DNA from: Mariniphaga sp.
GTDB lineage: Bacteria; Bacteroidota; Bacteroidia; Bacteroidales; Prolixibacteraceae
Length of the DNA: 6,707 bases
NCBI GenBank assembly: GCA_025363795.1
Contig: JANYLE010000500.1
Span: 1-6,707 of the forward strand
Reading direction: 5' to 3'
Shown: one piece after another, positions 1 through 6,512 of the stretch
How positions within the stretch are numbered: the first letter of the stretch is position 1
How the letters are laid out: each line of letters begins with the position of its first letter
Program-made: the position numbers and the translations under genes
Notes under the pieces: model-generated
Database searches by the model: none
What the model was told of the DNA's origin: nothing
The model's input: only the letters and a program-made list of their open reading frames with translations

Positions 1-129
1 GTACACTTTCCATTCATAGATCTCTTTCGATGCCGGAGGAGTCGTCTGCGAAGCCATTGCAGTTGCTGATGCAGCAGCCGAAGCAGCAGCAACAACAGCC
101 GATGCTTTGATAAAGTTCCGTCTTTCCAT
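1..129 (-). CDS. Tat-exported protein, possibly NIPSNAP family (N-terminal 43 codons only)
   Basis: This is the 5' end of a gene that runs off the left edge; only 43 codons are visible. It begins MERRNFIK, a twin-arginine signal with the RR-x-F-x-K pattern. An alanine-rich hydrophobic stretch (about residues 9-26) follows, with a plausible signal peptidase site after A-M-A (residue 26). This suggests export of a folded, perhaps cofactor-bearing, protein by the Tat system. After a short S/T/P-rich linker the mature part starts KEIYEWKVY. That resembles the opening strand of Tat-exported NIPSNAP-family proteins of Bacteroidota (typically K-E-x-Y-E-x-R-x-Y), but nine residues are thin evidence, and another Tat substrate is possible. 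The start is the only ATG placing RR near the N-terminus; no clear Shine-Dalgarno precedes it. It is codirectional with the transaldolase gene, 114 bp downstream of that gene's stop. Confidence 0.6.
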   Translation of the reverse strand, partial: MERRNFIKASAVVAAASAAASATAMASQTTPPASKEIYEWKVY

Positions 130-162
130 TGTAAGTTTGATTGTTTTTTTATTGTTTGAAAA

Positions 163-207
163 TAATCCCTAAAAATAAAATAAAAACAGGGTTCGAATGA
201 CCGAATC
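163..207 (-). terminator. possible weak terminator downstream of the transaldolase gene
   Basis: Read on the minus strand, a small hairpin (TTCG, 6-nt loop, CGAA, with an outer G-C pair beyond a mismatch; 190-207) is followed directly by a T-rich tract at about 163-186. This has the order of an intrinsic terminator for the gene ending at 244. The stem is short and imperfect, so read-through into the downstream Tat-signal gene is quite possible. Confidence 0.3.
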
Positions 208-243
208 GCTAAATATTATCGGGATATATTTGTTTACCTTATT

Positions 244-1464
244 TTATTTAATGATGCTTTCAATCCGTGCATCCAGTTGAGCCTGATCCTTTGTAAAGCT
301 GGCCAAACCGGCAAGGTTTAGTAAAGTATCGACAGCAAGTTCGCCGGTCAGCAAACGGGCAGCCCAACGATCATGTTTGGGTATTTTGCCATCCTTATCA
401 ATGTTGGCATAGTCCTCGCTGCTCAAATAAGGAAACATATCGGTGCAACCTGCTTTGTGGACCCTGTTAATCAGCTCATCACCATCTTTGGGTGGATTGG
501 TATCAAGGTCTTTGGCCAATGCCACCTCTTTGGCCGAAACTTCCCATAGTTTTTCAATCCCCATTCCTTCGGCCTTTTCGTTAAGCGGGACGGGATAGAT
601 TTCATTTAGCCGCGATTCGAAATGACCGCTTAACTCTTTTTTCCCATCGGCAGCCACTTTCACAGGCATCGTGTAAACATCTGTTCCTGCTAACAATTCC
701 AACTGTTTTGCATTCCTTAAACTGGCCGCGATCAGCTTAGTCGGCTCTGCATTCATCGCGGTTAACTTCGTGATCCATTTCTGGGAGGAAAGCACTGCCC
801 GTTCACCAACGCCTGAGCCATCACCCAAACCACCATCTTTCACATAGGCACCCAATCGGCCAAGGAAAACATTCAGGTAATTTGGTTTTGTAATCGAAGC
901 GACCATTACATTCTGGCGGGCACTAAATTCGAGCGTGAAATTGATCCTCACACCCAGTTTCCTGAGTTTTCGCGCCCCGAGGAGGCCGCTTGCCGTATAT
1001 GGAACTTTCACAATAAATTGTGCCGGACATATGGCATTATAACGTTGGCCATATTCGACAATAGCATTGATATCATGTGAAATACCAGTATGTAATTCGA
1101 CACTTACAAAACCACCGAATTTTCCGGCCAGCATTAATCCGTGTCTTGCATTCAAAATAAAAGCAATCTCTTTAACCTGCTCTTTGAACGGGAGATCGCG
1201 AACAATCTCTTTCGCCTGAATAATAAAATCATCGTAAATGCCTTTCTGAATTTCATTATTGATGAGGGTATTGTTGGTGGTCAACGCCGTCATTTCAGCC
1301 GACCAGAGTTTTTCGGCTTCCTCCATATCGCCCGTATCGAGCCACAGTTCTGTACCTACTTTCTTCAGTCCCTGCCAGAATGGATCAGGTACCCCTTTAA
1401 TCATCTGCTCTGAAGAACCTTCCAATACAAATGATTTGATTTTTTCTTTGAGAGAGTTGTCCAT
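244..1464 (-). CDS. transaldolase-family protein (divergent, 406 aa)
   Basis: This is a cytoplasmic aldolase of the transaldolase superfamily, expected to form a Schiff base with a ketose phosphate. Classical members move a dihydroxyacetone unit between sugar phosphates in the non-oxidative pentose phosphate pathway. Visible motifs in order are LWLDTGD (40-46, Asp43 matching TalB Asp17), TTNNTLINNE (62-71, in place of the usual TTNPSL), VSVELHTG (120-127, Glu123), FIVKVP (150-155, Lys153 as Schiff-base lysine), GVRINFTLEFSARQ (171-184, Asn175 and Thr177), and NVFLGR (198-203, matching SPFVGR of TalB with Arg203 kept). Distances between motifs fit the TIM barrel. At 406 residues it is longer than TalB (about 317), mainly in the C-terminal 140 residues, which I cannot assign. 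The start follows an AAAGG 6 nt upstream. It is transcribed away from the dehydrogenase gene. The superfamily is clear; the substrate is not, and classical transaldolase activity should not be assumed. Confidence 0.88.
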   Translation of the reverse strand: MDNSLKEKIKSFVLEGSSEQMIKGVPDPFWQGLKKVGTELWLDTGDMEEAEKLWSAEMTALTTNNTLINNEIQKGIYDDFIIQAKEIVRDLPFKEQVKEIAFILNARHGLMLAGKFGGFVSVELHTGISHDINAIVEYGQRYNAICPAQFIVKVPYTASGLLGARKLRKLGVRINFTLEFSARQNVMVASITKPNYLNVFLGRLGAYVKDGGLGDGSGVGERAVLSSQKWITKLTAMNAEPTKLIAASLRNAKQLELLAGTDVYTMPVKVAADGKKELSGHFESRLNEIYPVPLNEKAEGMGIEKLWEVSAKEVALAKDLDTNPPKDGDELINRVHKAGCTDMFPYLSSEDYANIDKDGKIPKHDRWAARLLTGELAVDTLLNLAGLASFTKDQAQLDARIESIIK

Positions 1465-1470
1465 GATTTA

Positions 1471-1475
1471 CCTTT
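1471..1475 (-). promoter_or_regulatory. Shine-Dalgarno-like AAAGG
   Basis: AAAGG on the minus strand lies 6 nt before the ATG at 1464 and supports that start. It stands out because the other starts in the window, apart from being A/T-rich, show no such site. Confidence 0.5.
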
Positions 1476-1505
1476 ATTAGTTCATTAAAGTATTTCAATT
1501 TCCGA

Positions 1506-1541
1506 CTAAATTATAAAAATTGCTTTGATCGACCGCGCAAA
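1506..1541 (-). promoter_or_regulatory. candidate promoter for the transaldolase gene
   Basis: On the minus strand TAATTTAG (1513-1506) matches the Bacteroidota -7 consensus TAnnTTTG except for one base. A TTTG (1541-1538) lies upstream as a possible -33 element with a 24-bp spacer, which is slightly long for this promoter class. Transcription would start near 1499, giving a leader of roughly 35 nt that includes the AAAGG site. This is a pattern match only. Confidence 0.35.
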
Positions 1542-1624
1542 GCGGGAAGTATTTTGCATTTAGGCTATTTCGCAATCTTACAACCAATTATTGCTTATTT
1601 CACACATTCGTCCCCACATGAATT

Positions 1625-1653
1625 TTTGCTTCAACCAATCTTTTGTATTTTAG
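1625..1653 (+). promoter_or_regulatory. candidate promoter for the FAD/Fe-S dehydrogenase gene
   Basis: TTTG (1625-1628), a 17-bp spacer and TATTTTAG (1646-1653) resemble the Bacteroidota -33 TTTG / -7 TAnnTTTG promoter, with one mismatch in the -7 box. Transcription would begin around 1660, leaving a very short leader before the ATG at 1674. That agrees with the absence of a Shine-Dalgarno sequence there. Confidence 0.4.
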
Positions 1654-1673
1654 TCCGCAAATAGCATCCATTT

Positions 1674-4595
1674 ATGAAAAACGAACTTCCTTTCGATATA
1701 TTATTACAATCAATTGATGGTGAATTGTATGATGACAATACCCATCGGATTATCTATTCCACCGACGCCTCATCTTACCGCGAATTACCGCAAGCAGTTG
1801 TACTTCCGCGTCATAAAGAAGATGTCCGGAAAGTTCTGGCTTTCGCACGCGAACACCAAACCTCTGTTATTCCACGCGGTGCAGGAACCTCGCTGGCAGG
1901 CCAGGTTGTGGGTGGAGGAATTGTAATCGATATTTCGAAATACATGGATCGCATTCTCGAATTCAACAAGGAGGAACGCTGGATCATCGTCGAACCGGGG
2001 GTAAATCTTACGGAATTAAATATTTATCTTAAACCTTACGGATTGCAGTTCGGTCCCGAAACCTCGACAACCAATCGGTGCCGGTTGGGTGGAATGCTCG
2101 GCAATAACTCGTGCGGCCTCCGGTCGCTGATCTACGGAAGTGTCCGCGAACATGTTCTTGAAGTAGAAACCCTATTGGCCGATGGTTCGGAGGCGATGTT
2201 CGGTCCACTCAACAAAGCTGAATTCGAAGCCAAATGCGAAACTGATCCTGAAATGTTAGAGACGCAGATTTATCGTCAGATCAGGGAAGTGCTTTCGAAT
2301 GAAAAGACCCGGAATAAAATCACTGAAGTTTATCCAGAGCCTGCCGTTACCCGCCGGAATATGGGTTACGCGGTTGATTTTTTAATGGATACAGATCCTT
2401 TTACCGGTAATGGCACACCTTTTAATTTCGCCAAGCTGCTTGCAGGTTCCGAAGGGACACTCGCATTCACTACCTCAATCAAACTGAATCTTATTCCGTT
2501 GCCACCAAAGGTGAAATGTGTGGTTCCGGCCCACTTTTCATCACTCGAAGAGGCGCTTTATGCCAATGTCATCGTTTTAAAACACCATCCTTCGACGATT
2601 GAACTTATGGATGACATCATCATGAACTGCACAAAGGAGAGCCTTTCTCAACGCGAAAACCGTTTCTTTATTCAGGGTGATCCAAAGGCAATTCTCATGA
2701 TCGAGTTTACGGCAGAAACACGCGAAGAGATTGAACTGGCGCATGCCGAAATGGTCATTGAACTTACCGCCGCAGGTTATGGCTACTACTTTCCGCTTGT
2801 TTTCGGTGACGACCAGATTAAAAAAGTCTGGGAATTGCGTACTGCCGGACTGGGGTTGTTATCCAATATTCCCGGTGATAAACGAAGCACAACCGTTATT
2901 GAAGATACTGCTGTGGCACCTGCGAAACTACCCGACTATGTTGCAGAATTTAAAACTATTATTGCAAAATACGGATTGAATTGCGTCTATTACGCTCATA
3001 TTGCTACGGGTGAGTTGCACTTACGGCCGCTGTTAAACCTTAAAGACGCTGAAGATCAGAAAATATATGCTTCGCTGGCACAGGATGTGGCCGCACTGGT
3101 TAAAAAATTCAGGGGCTCATTGTCGGGCGAACACGGCGACGGCAGACTGCGTGGATCATTTATCCCTTTCATGTATGGGGAGGAGATTTATAGTTTGTTC
3201 AAAGCAATTAAAAAGACCTGGGATCCGTGGAACATTCTGAATCCGGGGAAGATCACCGAAGTACCACCAATCACCCAAAATCTGCGTTTCGAACTGTCGA
3301 ACCGGTATCCGGAAATCCCAACAACGATGGACTTCTCTTCAACGCACGGTTATCTGCGCGCTGTCGAACAATGTAACGGATCGGGCGACTGCCGGAAATC
3401 GGAAATCATTGGCGGCACAATGTGCCCAACCTATATGGCAACCCGCGATGAAGACAAATCGACCCGCGCACGTGCCAATATGCTCCGGGAGTTTATGCAT
3501 CATCCGGAAAATAACAGTTCCTTATTTCAGAAAGAAGTCTACAACGTTCTTGATCTTTGTATTTCGTGCAAAGGTTGTAAAGGGGAATGCCCTTCGAATG
3601 TTGACATGGCCAAAATAAAGGCTGAATTTCTGCAGCAATATTACGACGAGAATGGAATACCCTTTAGGGCCCGATTGATCGCTTATTTGCCGCGTTTGGG
3701 ACAAATCGCTATAACATTGCGTCCGGTCACCAACTTTTTTCTCAAACAACCATGGATCAACAAACTAATTGGTTTTCATCCGGATCGGAAAATCCCCGGT
3801 TATTCCCCGCAAAGCCTGAGAAGATGGGCGCGAAAACATCCGGGGAAACCGGGAACAAATGGGAAAGTCTACCTGTTTGCCGATGAGTTTACCAATTTCC
3901 AGGAATCAGAAATCGGGATTAAGGCGATCCTGCTATTGAACCGGCTTGGATATGAAGTTGTAATTCCGAGACATCGCGAAAGCAGCAGAACCTTTCTTTC
4001 GAAAGGACTGGTACGGCAAGCAAAGAAAATCGCCACCGATAATGTGCTACTGCTTAAGGATATCATAACCCCGGCAACTCCGTTAATCGGGATAGAACCT
4101 TCTACAATACTCACCTTCCGTGACGAATACCCTGATTTAGTTGACCGGCAACTACATGTTACAGCTGTCGAATTGGGTAAGAACGCCCTTTTGTTTGACG
4201 AGTTCTTTGTCCGCGAAATGGAGAAAGGGAAGATAACTGCCGCGCAATTTACTGTCGCAAAGCGGGAGATAAAACTACATGCCCACTGTCAGCAAAAAGC
4301 GGTAGCCTCATCGCTAACCACGCGACAAATGCTGACCTTACCCGAAAATTATTCCGTGCAGGAGTTGAAAACCGGGTGTTGCGGAATGGCCGGATCATTC
4401 GGATACGAAAAAGAGCATTACGAGCTTTCGATGCAAATCGGCGAAATGGTCCTTTTCCCTGAGGTCCGCAAAAGCGACGCATCAGTGACGATTGCAGCCC
4501 CAGGAACAAGTTGCAGGCATCATATAAAGGATGGAACCGGCAAAACAGCGATCCACCCCATCGAGGTGATGTATGAAGCAGTTATAAAGAACTAA
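1674..4595 (+). CDS. FAD-binding and (Fe-S)-binding D-2-hydroxyacid dehydrogenase (GlcD-GlcF-like fusion, YdiJ type)
   Basis: This is a 973-residue single-chain flavoenzyme expected to oxidise a D-2-hydroxyacid (D-lactate, D-2-hydroxyglutarate or glycolate) to the 2-oxoacid and pass electrons through Fe-S clusters to a respiratory acceptor. There is no signal peptide, so it is cytoplasmic or peripheral to the inner membrane. The N-terminal half is a PCMH-type FAD domain: PRGAGTSLAGQ (67-77), LGGMLGNNSCG (138-148), VTRRNMGYAVD (225-235), LLAGSEGT (255-262). The FAD-oxidase C domain follows, with HIATGELHLRP (442-452, likely metal/substrate site) and SGEHGDGRLR (484-493). A ferredoxin part has C567, C573 and C584, then CISCKGCKGECP (629-640). 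Two cysteine-rich (CCG) domains follow: the first lacks cysteines (about 730-815), while the second keeps HC (871-872), CCG (902-904) and GTSC (944-947). Length and order match E. coli YdiJ (about 1018 aa). The substrate cannot be read from sequence. A downstream membrane-protein gene follows after 63 bp. Confidence 0.92.
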   Translation: MKNELPFDILLQSIDGELYDDNTHRIIYSTDASSYRELPQAVVLPRHKEDVRKVLAFAREHQTSVIPRGAGTSLAGQVVGGGIVIDISKYMDRILEFNKEERWIIVEPGVNLTELNIYLKPYGLQFGPETSTTNRCRLGGMLGNNSCGLRSLIYGSVREHVLEVETLLADGSEAMFGPLNKAEFEAKCETDPEMLETQIYRQIREVLSNEKTRNKITEVYPEPAVTRRNMGYAVDFLMDTDPFTGNGTPFNFAKLLAGSEGTLAFTTSIKLNLIPLPPKVKCVVPAHFSSLEEALYANVIVLKHHPSTIELMDDIIMNCTKESLSQRENRFFIQGDPKAILMIEFTAETREEIELAHAEMVIELTAAGYGYYFPLVFGDDQIKKVWELRTAGLGLLSNIPGDKRSTTVIEDTAVAPAKLPDYVAEFKTIIAKYGLNCVYYAHIATGELHLRPLLNLKDAEDQKIYASLAQDVAALVKKFRGSLSGEHGDGRLRGSFIPFMYGEEIYSLFKAIKKTWDPWNILNPGKITEVPPITQNLRFELSNRYPEIPTTMDFSSTHGYLRAVEQCNGSGDCRKSEIIGGTMCPTYMATRDEDKSTRARANMLREFMHHPENNSSLFQKEVYNVLDLCISCKGCKGECPSNVDMAKIKAEFLQQYYDENGIPFRARLIAYLPRLGQIAITLRPVTNFFLKQPWINKLIGFHPDRKIPGYSPQSLRRWARKHPGKPGTNGKVYLFADEFTNFQESEIGIKAILLLNRLGYEVVIPRHRESSRTFLSKGLVRQAKKIATDNVLLLKDIITPATPLIGIEPSTILTFRDEYPDLVDRQLHVTAVELGKNALLFDEFFVREMEKGKITAAQFTVAKREIKLHAHCQQKAVASSLTTRQMLTLPENYSVQELKTGCCGMAGSFGYEKEHYELSMQIGEMVLFPEVRKSDASVTIAAPGTSCRHHIKDGTGKTAIHPIEVMYEAVIKN

Positions 4596-4658
4596 AGGAA
4601 AGGGTTAATTTGCTAATCCGGTAGTTCGTTAATTTCACTCTACCAGAATTATATAAAG

Positions 4659-5420
4659 ATGATAACAGCTCAGAACAGTATCGTTCCGGAAAATGAAAAC
4701 AGCTTATCGCCGCTCAAGAAGTTATTCTGGGTAACGCTGTTTGCTGTCGCAATGGGTATGCTGGAAAGTTCGGTGGTGATCTACCTTCGCGAATTGTATT
4801 ACCCGGCCGGATTTCTGTTCCCCTTGAAGGAAATGTCCTTTACTCTCACAATTACGGAACTGACAAGGGAACTGGCAACCCTGATCATGCTGTTGGGAAT
4901 CGGGGTGCTTGCCGGTAGAAACAAACACGAGCGGTTTGCCTGGTTCATCTACAGTTTCGCGATATGGGATATCTTCTATTACGCGTTTCTGTATCTGCTT
5001 ATTAATTGGCCTTTAAGCTTATTCGATTGGGATGTGCTGTTTCTATTACCTGTGATGTGGGTTGGTCCGGTTTGGGCGCCGGTGCTGTTATCCGTACTAA
5101 TGATTATTCTCGCGCAATGCATTTTGCATTTTTCCAGTCAACGACAAAATGCCTGTTTAAACATACGCGAATGGATCTTGCTTATCACAGGCTCACTCAT
5201 TGTCATTATTGCCTTCTGCAAAGAATTCTATTTGTTTATGACCACTCATAACCCGGCCATTCCGGGCATGCAACTCTTCTTCTCGAAAGAGAGCATCGGG
5301 TACTCGGCTCAATTCGTTCCTGTTCGGTTTGATGTGGCATTATTCCTGTTCGGTTGTGCGGTTATTTGTACCGGGATTGGCAGGTATGTAATCCGGAATA
5401 GGAAAGAAAAGAATACCTAA
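4659..5420 (+). CDS. multi-pass membrane protein of unknown function (253 aa)
   Basis: I do not recognise a named family. The protein has a soluble N-terminus of about 20 residues and then six or seven predicted membrane segments (about 22-43, 66-86, 93-115, 127-157 possibly as two, 171-191, 224-244), and ends in a basic tail (RNRKEKN). There is no signal peptide or lipobox. Several segments carry charged or aromatic residues that look functional rather than random: GMLESSVVIYLRELYYP (33-49, Glu36, Arg44, Glu45), ELTREL (67-72), AIWDIFYY (101-108), INWPLSLFDWDVLF (115-128) and MWVGPVWAP (133-141). This pattern suits an enzyme, a cofactor-binding protein or a small transporter. The start ATG is the first in frame and sits just before the soluble lead; no Shine-Dalgarno is evident. 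The same strand and the 63-bp gap after the dehydrogenase suggest one transcript, so a role near that enzyme is possible but unproven. Confidence 0.8.
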   Translation: MITAQNSIVPENENSLSPLKKLFWVTLFAVAMGMLESSVVIYLRELYYPAGFLFPLKEMSFTLTITELTRELATLIMLLGIGVLAGRNKHERFAWFIYSFAIWDIFYYAFLYLLINWPLSLFDWDVLFLLPVMWVGPVWAPVLLSVLMIILAQCILHFSSQRQNACLNIREWILLITGSLIVIIAFCKEFYLFMTTHNPAIPGMQLFFSKESIGYSAQFVPVRFDVALFLFGCAVICTGIGRYVIRNRKEKNT

Positions 5421-5466
5421 TCTTATAAAGTGATAGATCCGATAGGTTGTTACATCCGTTAAAATC

Positions 5467-5514
5467 AACTGCCCCAATTTGATCCGTCAACTGATGAATC
5501 AAATTGGGGCAGTT
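5467..5514. terminator. bidirectional hairpin terminator between convergent genes
   Basis: A perfect 17-bp inverted repeat (5467-5483 with 5498-5514, arms AACTGCCCCAATTTGAT and its complement) surrounds a 14-nt loop that can pair further after one mismatch. It lies 46 bp past the membrane-protein stop and 42 bp past the lgt stop. The flanks are A/T-rich: TTTAATAT follows on the plus strand, and TGATTTTAA on the minus strand. It can therefore stop transcription from both sides, though neither T-tract is long. Confidence 0.8.
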
Positions 5515-5556
5515 TAATATTGGAGAATCAGCAAATTAACCTTATGCCGATTAAAA

Positions 5557-6417
5557 TCATTTTATGGGAACATTCTTATAAACAACCGGTGGATGCGTCA
5601 ACGAATGGTAAATGAGCCATATTCCGATGACTACAAAAGGAATACTGAGTAGCTGACCCATATTCAATGCCATGCCATTCTCGAAAGCTTCCTGGTTCTC
5701 TTTGATAAACTCAATTAAAAAACGGGTAAGAAAGATGCCAATAAAGAAAACTCCGGTCAGGAATCCAGGACGATCCTTCATACCGTCCTTCTTATAATAG
5801 AAATACATCATCAATCCGAAAGAGATTAGATAGCACAAGGCTTCATAAATCTGGGTTGGATGTTTGGGCAGAACTTCGTTGTTTCGCTCGAAAATAAATC
5901 CCCATGGCAGGTTGGTGGCAACACCATAAATTTCGGAATTCATTAAGTTTCCGGTTCTGATCATTGCTCCTACCAGGGCAATTGGAACTAACAGGCGGTC
6001 GAGTGTCCATAAAATCGGGCGTTTGGTAACCCTTTTAGAAAACAGCCAAACGGCCAGAAAAATTCCTATAGCGCCGCCATGACTGGCAAGCCCCTGAAAA
6101 CCGACGAATTTATACCCGCCATCGATACCTTTGGCAATTGGCAGGAATATTTCCGACAAATGTTGGGAATAGTAGGCCCAACCATAGAAAAATACGTGTC
6201 CCAACCTGGCACCCACGATGGTCGCAATGATGACGTACACAAATAGCTTCTCGACCCACTCCGGATTTGATCCTTCGTACTTAAACATCTTGGTCAGGAT
6301 CGAAAATCCAAAGAGAAAGCCCATGGCAAACATCAATCCATACCAGCGGACAGATATCGGACCGAGATTAAAAAGCTCAGGACTTGCATTCCAGTGAATC
6401 GCCAAAAGTGTACTCAT
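5557..6417 (-). CDS. lgt: prolipoprotein diacylglyceryl transferase
   Basis: Lgt is an inner-membrane enzyme that moves the diacylglyceryl group of phosphatidylglycerol onto the lipobox cysteine of exported prolipoproteins, the first step of lipoprotein maturation. At 286 residues it has the usual length. Family landmarks are all present: RWYGLMFAMGF (24-34), VGARLGHVFFY (68-78), SHGGAIG (112-118, His113 matching the essential His103 of the E. coli enzyme), the Lgt signature IRTGNLMNSEIYG (153-165, with Arg154, Asn157 and Glu162), HPTQIYEA (186-193), TRFLIEFIKE (231-240, Arg232 and Glu236) and NMGQLLSIP (252-260). About seven hydrophobic segments fit the known fold. The start is the ATG just before the hydrophobic lead-in; no Shine-Dalgarno is visible. 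It lies 95 bp downstream of secA on the same strand, with a heptamer array between, so cotranscription of the two export genes is possible. It converges on the membrane-protein gene and ends before the shared hairpin. Confidence 0.97.
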   Translation of the reverse strand: MSTLLAIHWNASPELFNLGPISVRWYGLMFAMGFLFGFSILTKMFKYEGSNPEWVEKLFVYVIIATIVGARLGHVFFYGWAYYSQHLSEIFLPIAKGIDGGYKFVGFQGLASHGGAIGIFLAVWLFSKRVTKRPILWTLDRLLVPIALVGAMIRTGNLMNSEIYGVATNLPWGFIFERNNEVLPKHPTQIYEALCYLISFGLMMYFYYKKDGMKDRPGFLTGVFFIGIFLTRFLIEFIKENQEAFENGMALNMGQLLSIPFVVIGIWLIYHSLTHPPVVYKNVPIK

Positions 6418-6426
6418 GAGATTTAA

Positions 6427-6503
6427 TTATGAATTATGAATTACAAATTATGAATTACGGATTACGGATTAACAATTATTAATTCGTAATTGCTAATTCG
6501 TAA
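6427..6503. repeat. array of eleven 7-bp units with inverted halves, secA-lgt spacer
   Basis: From 6427 to 6503 the sequence divides without a break into eleven heptamers, all beginning TT and ending A. Units 1, 2 and 4 are TTATGAA, units 5 and 6 are TTACGGA, and unit 3 is TTACAAA. Units 9 and 11 are TTCGTAA, the complement-type form of the left-hand units, with TTGCTAA between them; units 7 and 8 are transitional. The left and right parts thus form an imperfect inverted repeat: the 25 nt from 6432 match the complement of the right end at 21 positions by eye. The array fills nearly all of the 95-bp gap between secA and lgt. It could be a folded RNA element, a slippage-derived minisatellite, or the A/T-rich promoter region of lgt. 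Confidence 0.8.
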
Positions 6504-6512
6504 TTGTCTTCC

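Noticed and set aside
131..243. Promoter for the Tat-signal gene in the 114-bp gap
   Set aside because: Several A/T-rich stretches partly resemble TAnnTTTG, but none pairs with a well-placed TTTG, so no specific site can be supported.
1141..1480. Plus-strand open frames of 73-90 codons inside the transaldolase gene
   Set aside because: They lie antisense to a gene with clear family motifs and show no recognisable domain.
1533..1545. CCGC/GCGG palindrome as a regulator operator between the divergent genes
   Set aside because: A 4-bp stem is too short to call an operator without comparison to related genomes.
3522..4509. Minus-strand open frames of 75-86 codons inside the dehydrogenase gene
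   Set aside because: They are antisense to Fe-S and CCG motifs of a well-supported protein and have no start-site support or recognisable product.
4722..5251. Out-of-frame open frames overlapping the membrane-protein gene (4722-4928 minus, 5006-5251 plus)
   Set aside because: The 253-residue frame has consistent hydrophobic segments and motif-like residues; the overlapping frames have neither.
4603..5541. 12-bp inverted repeat (GGTTAATTTGCT at 4603-4614 and its complement at 5530-5541) flanking the membrane-protein gene, like short element ends
   Set aside because: A 12-bp match is expected about once by chance in a window this size, the sequence is A/T-rich, there are no target duplications, and no transposase is present.
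6427..6503. CRISPR array
   Set aside because: The units are 7 bp, contiguous and without spacers, and no cas gene is present.
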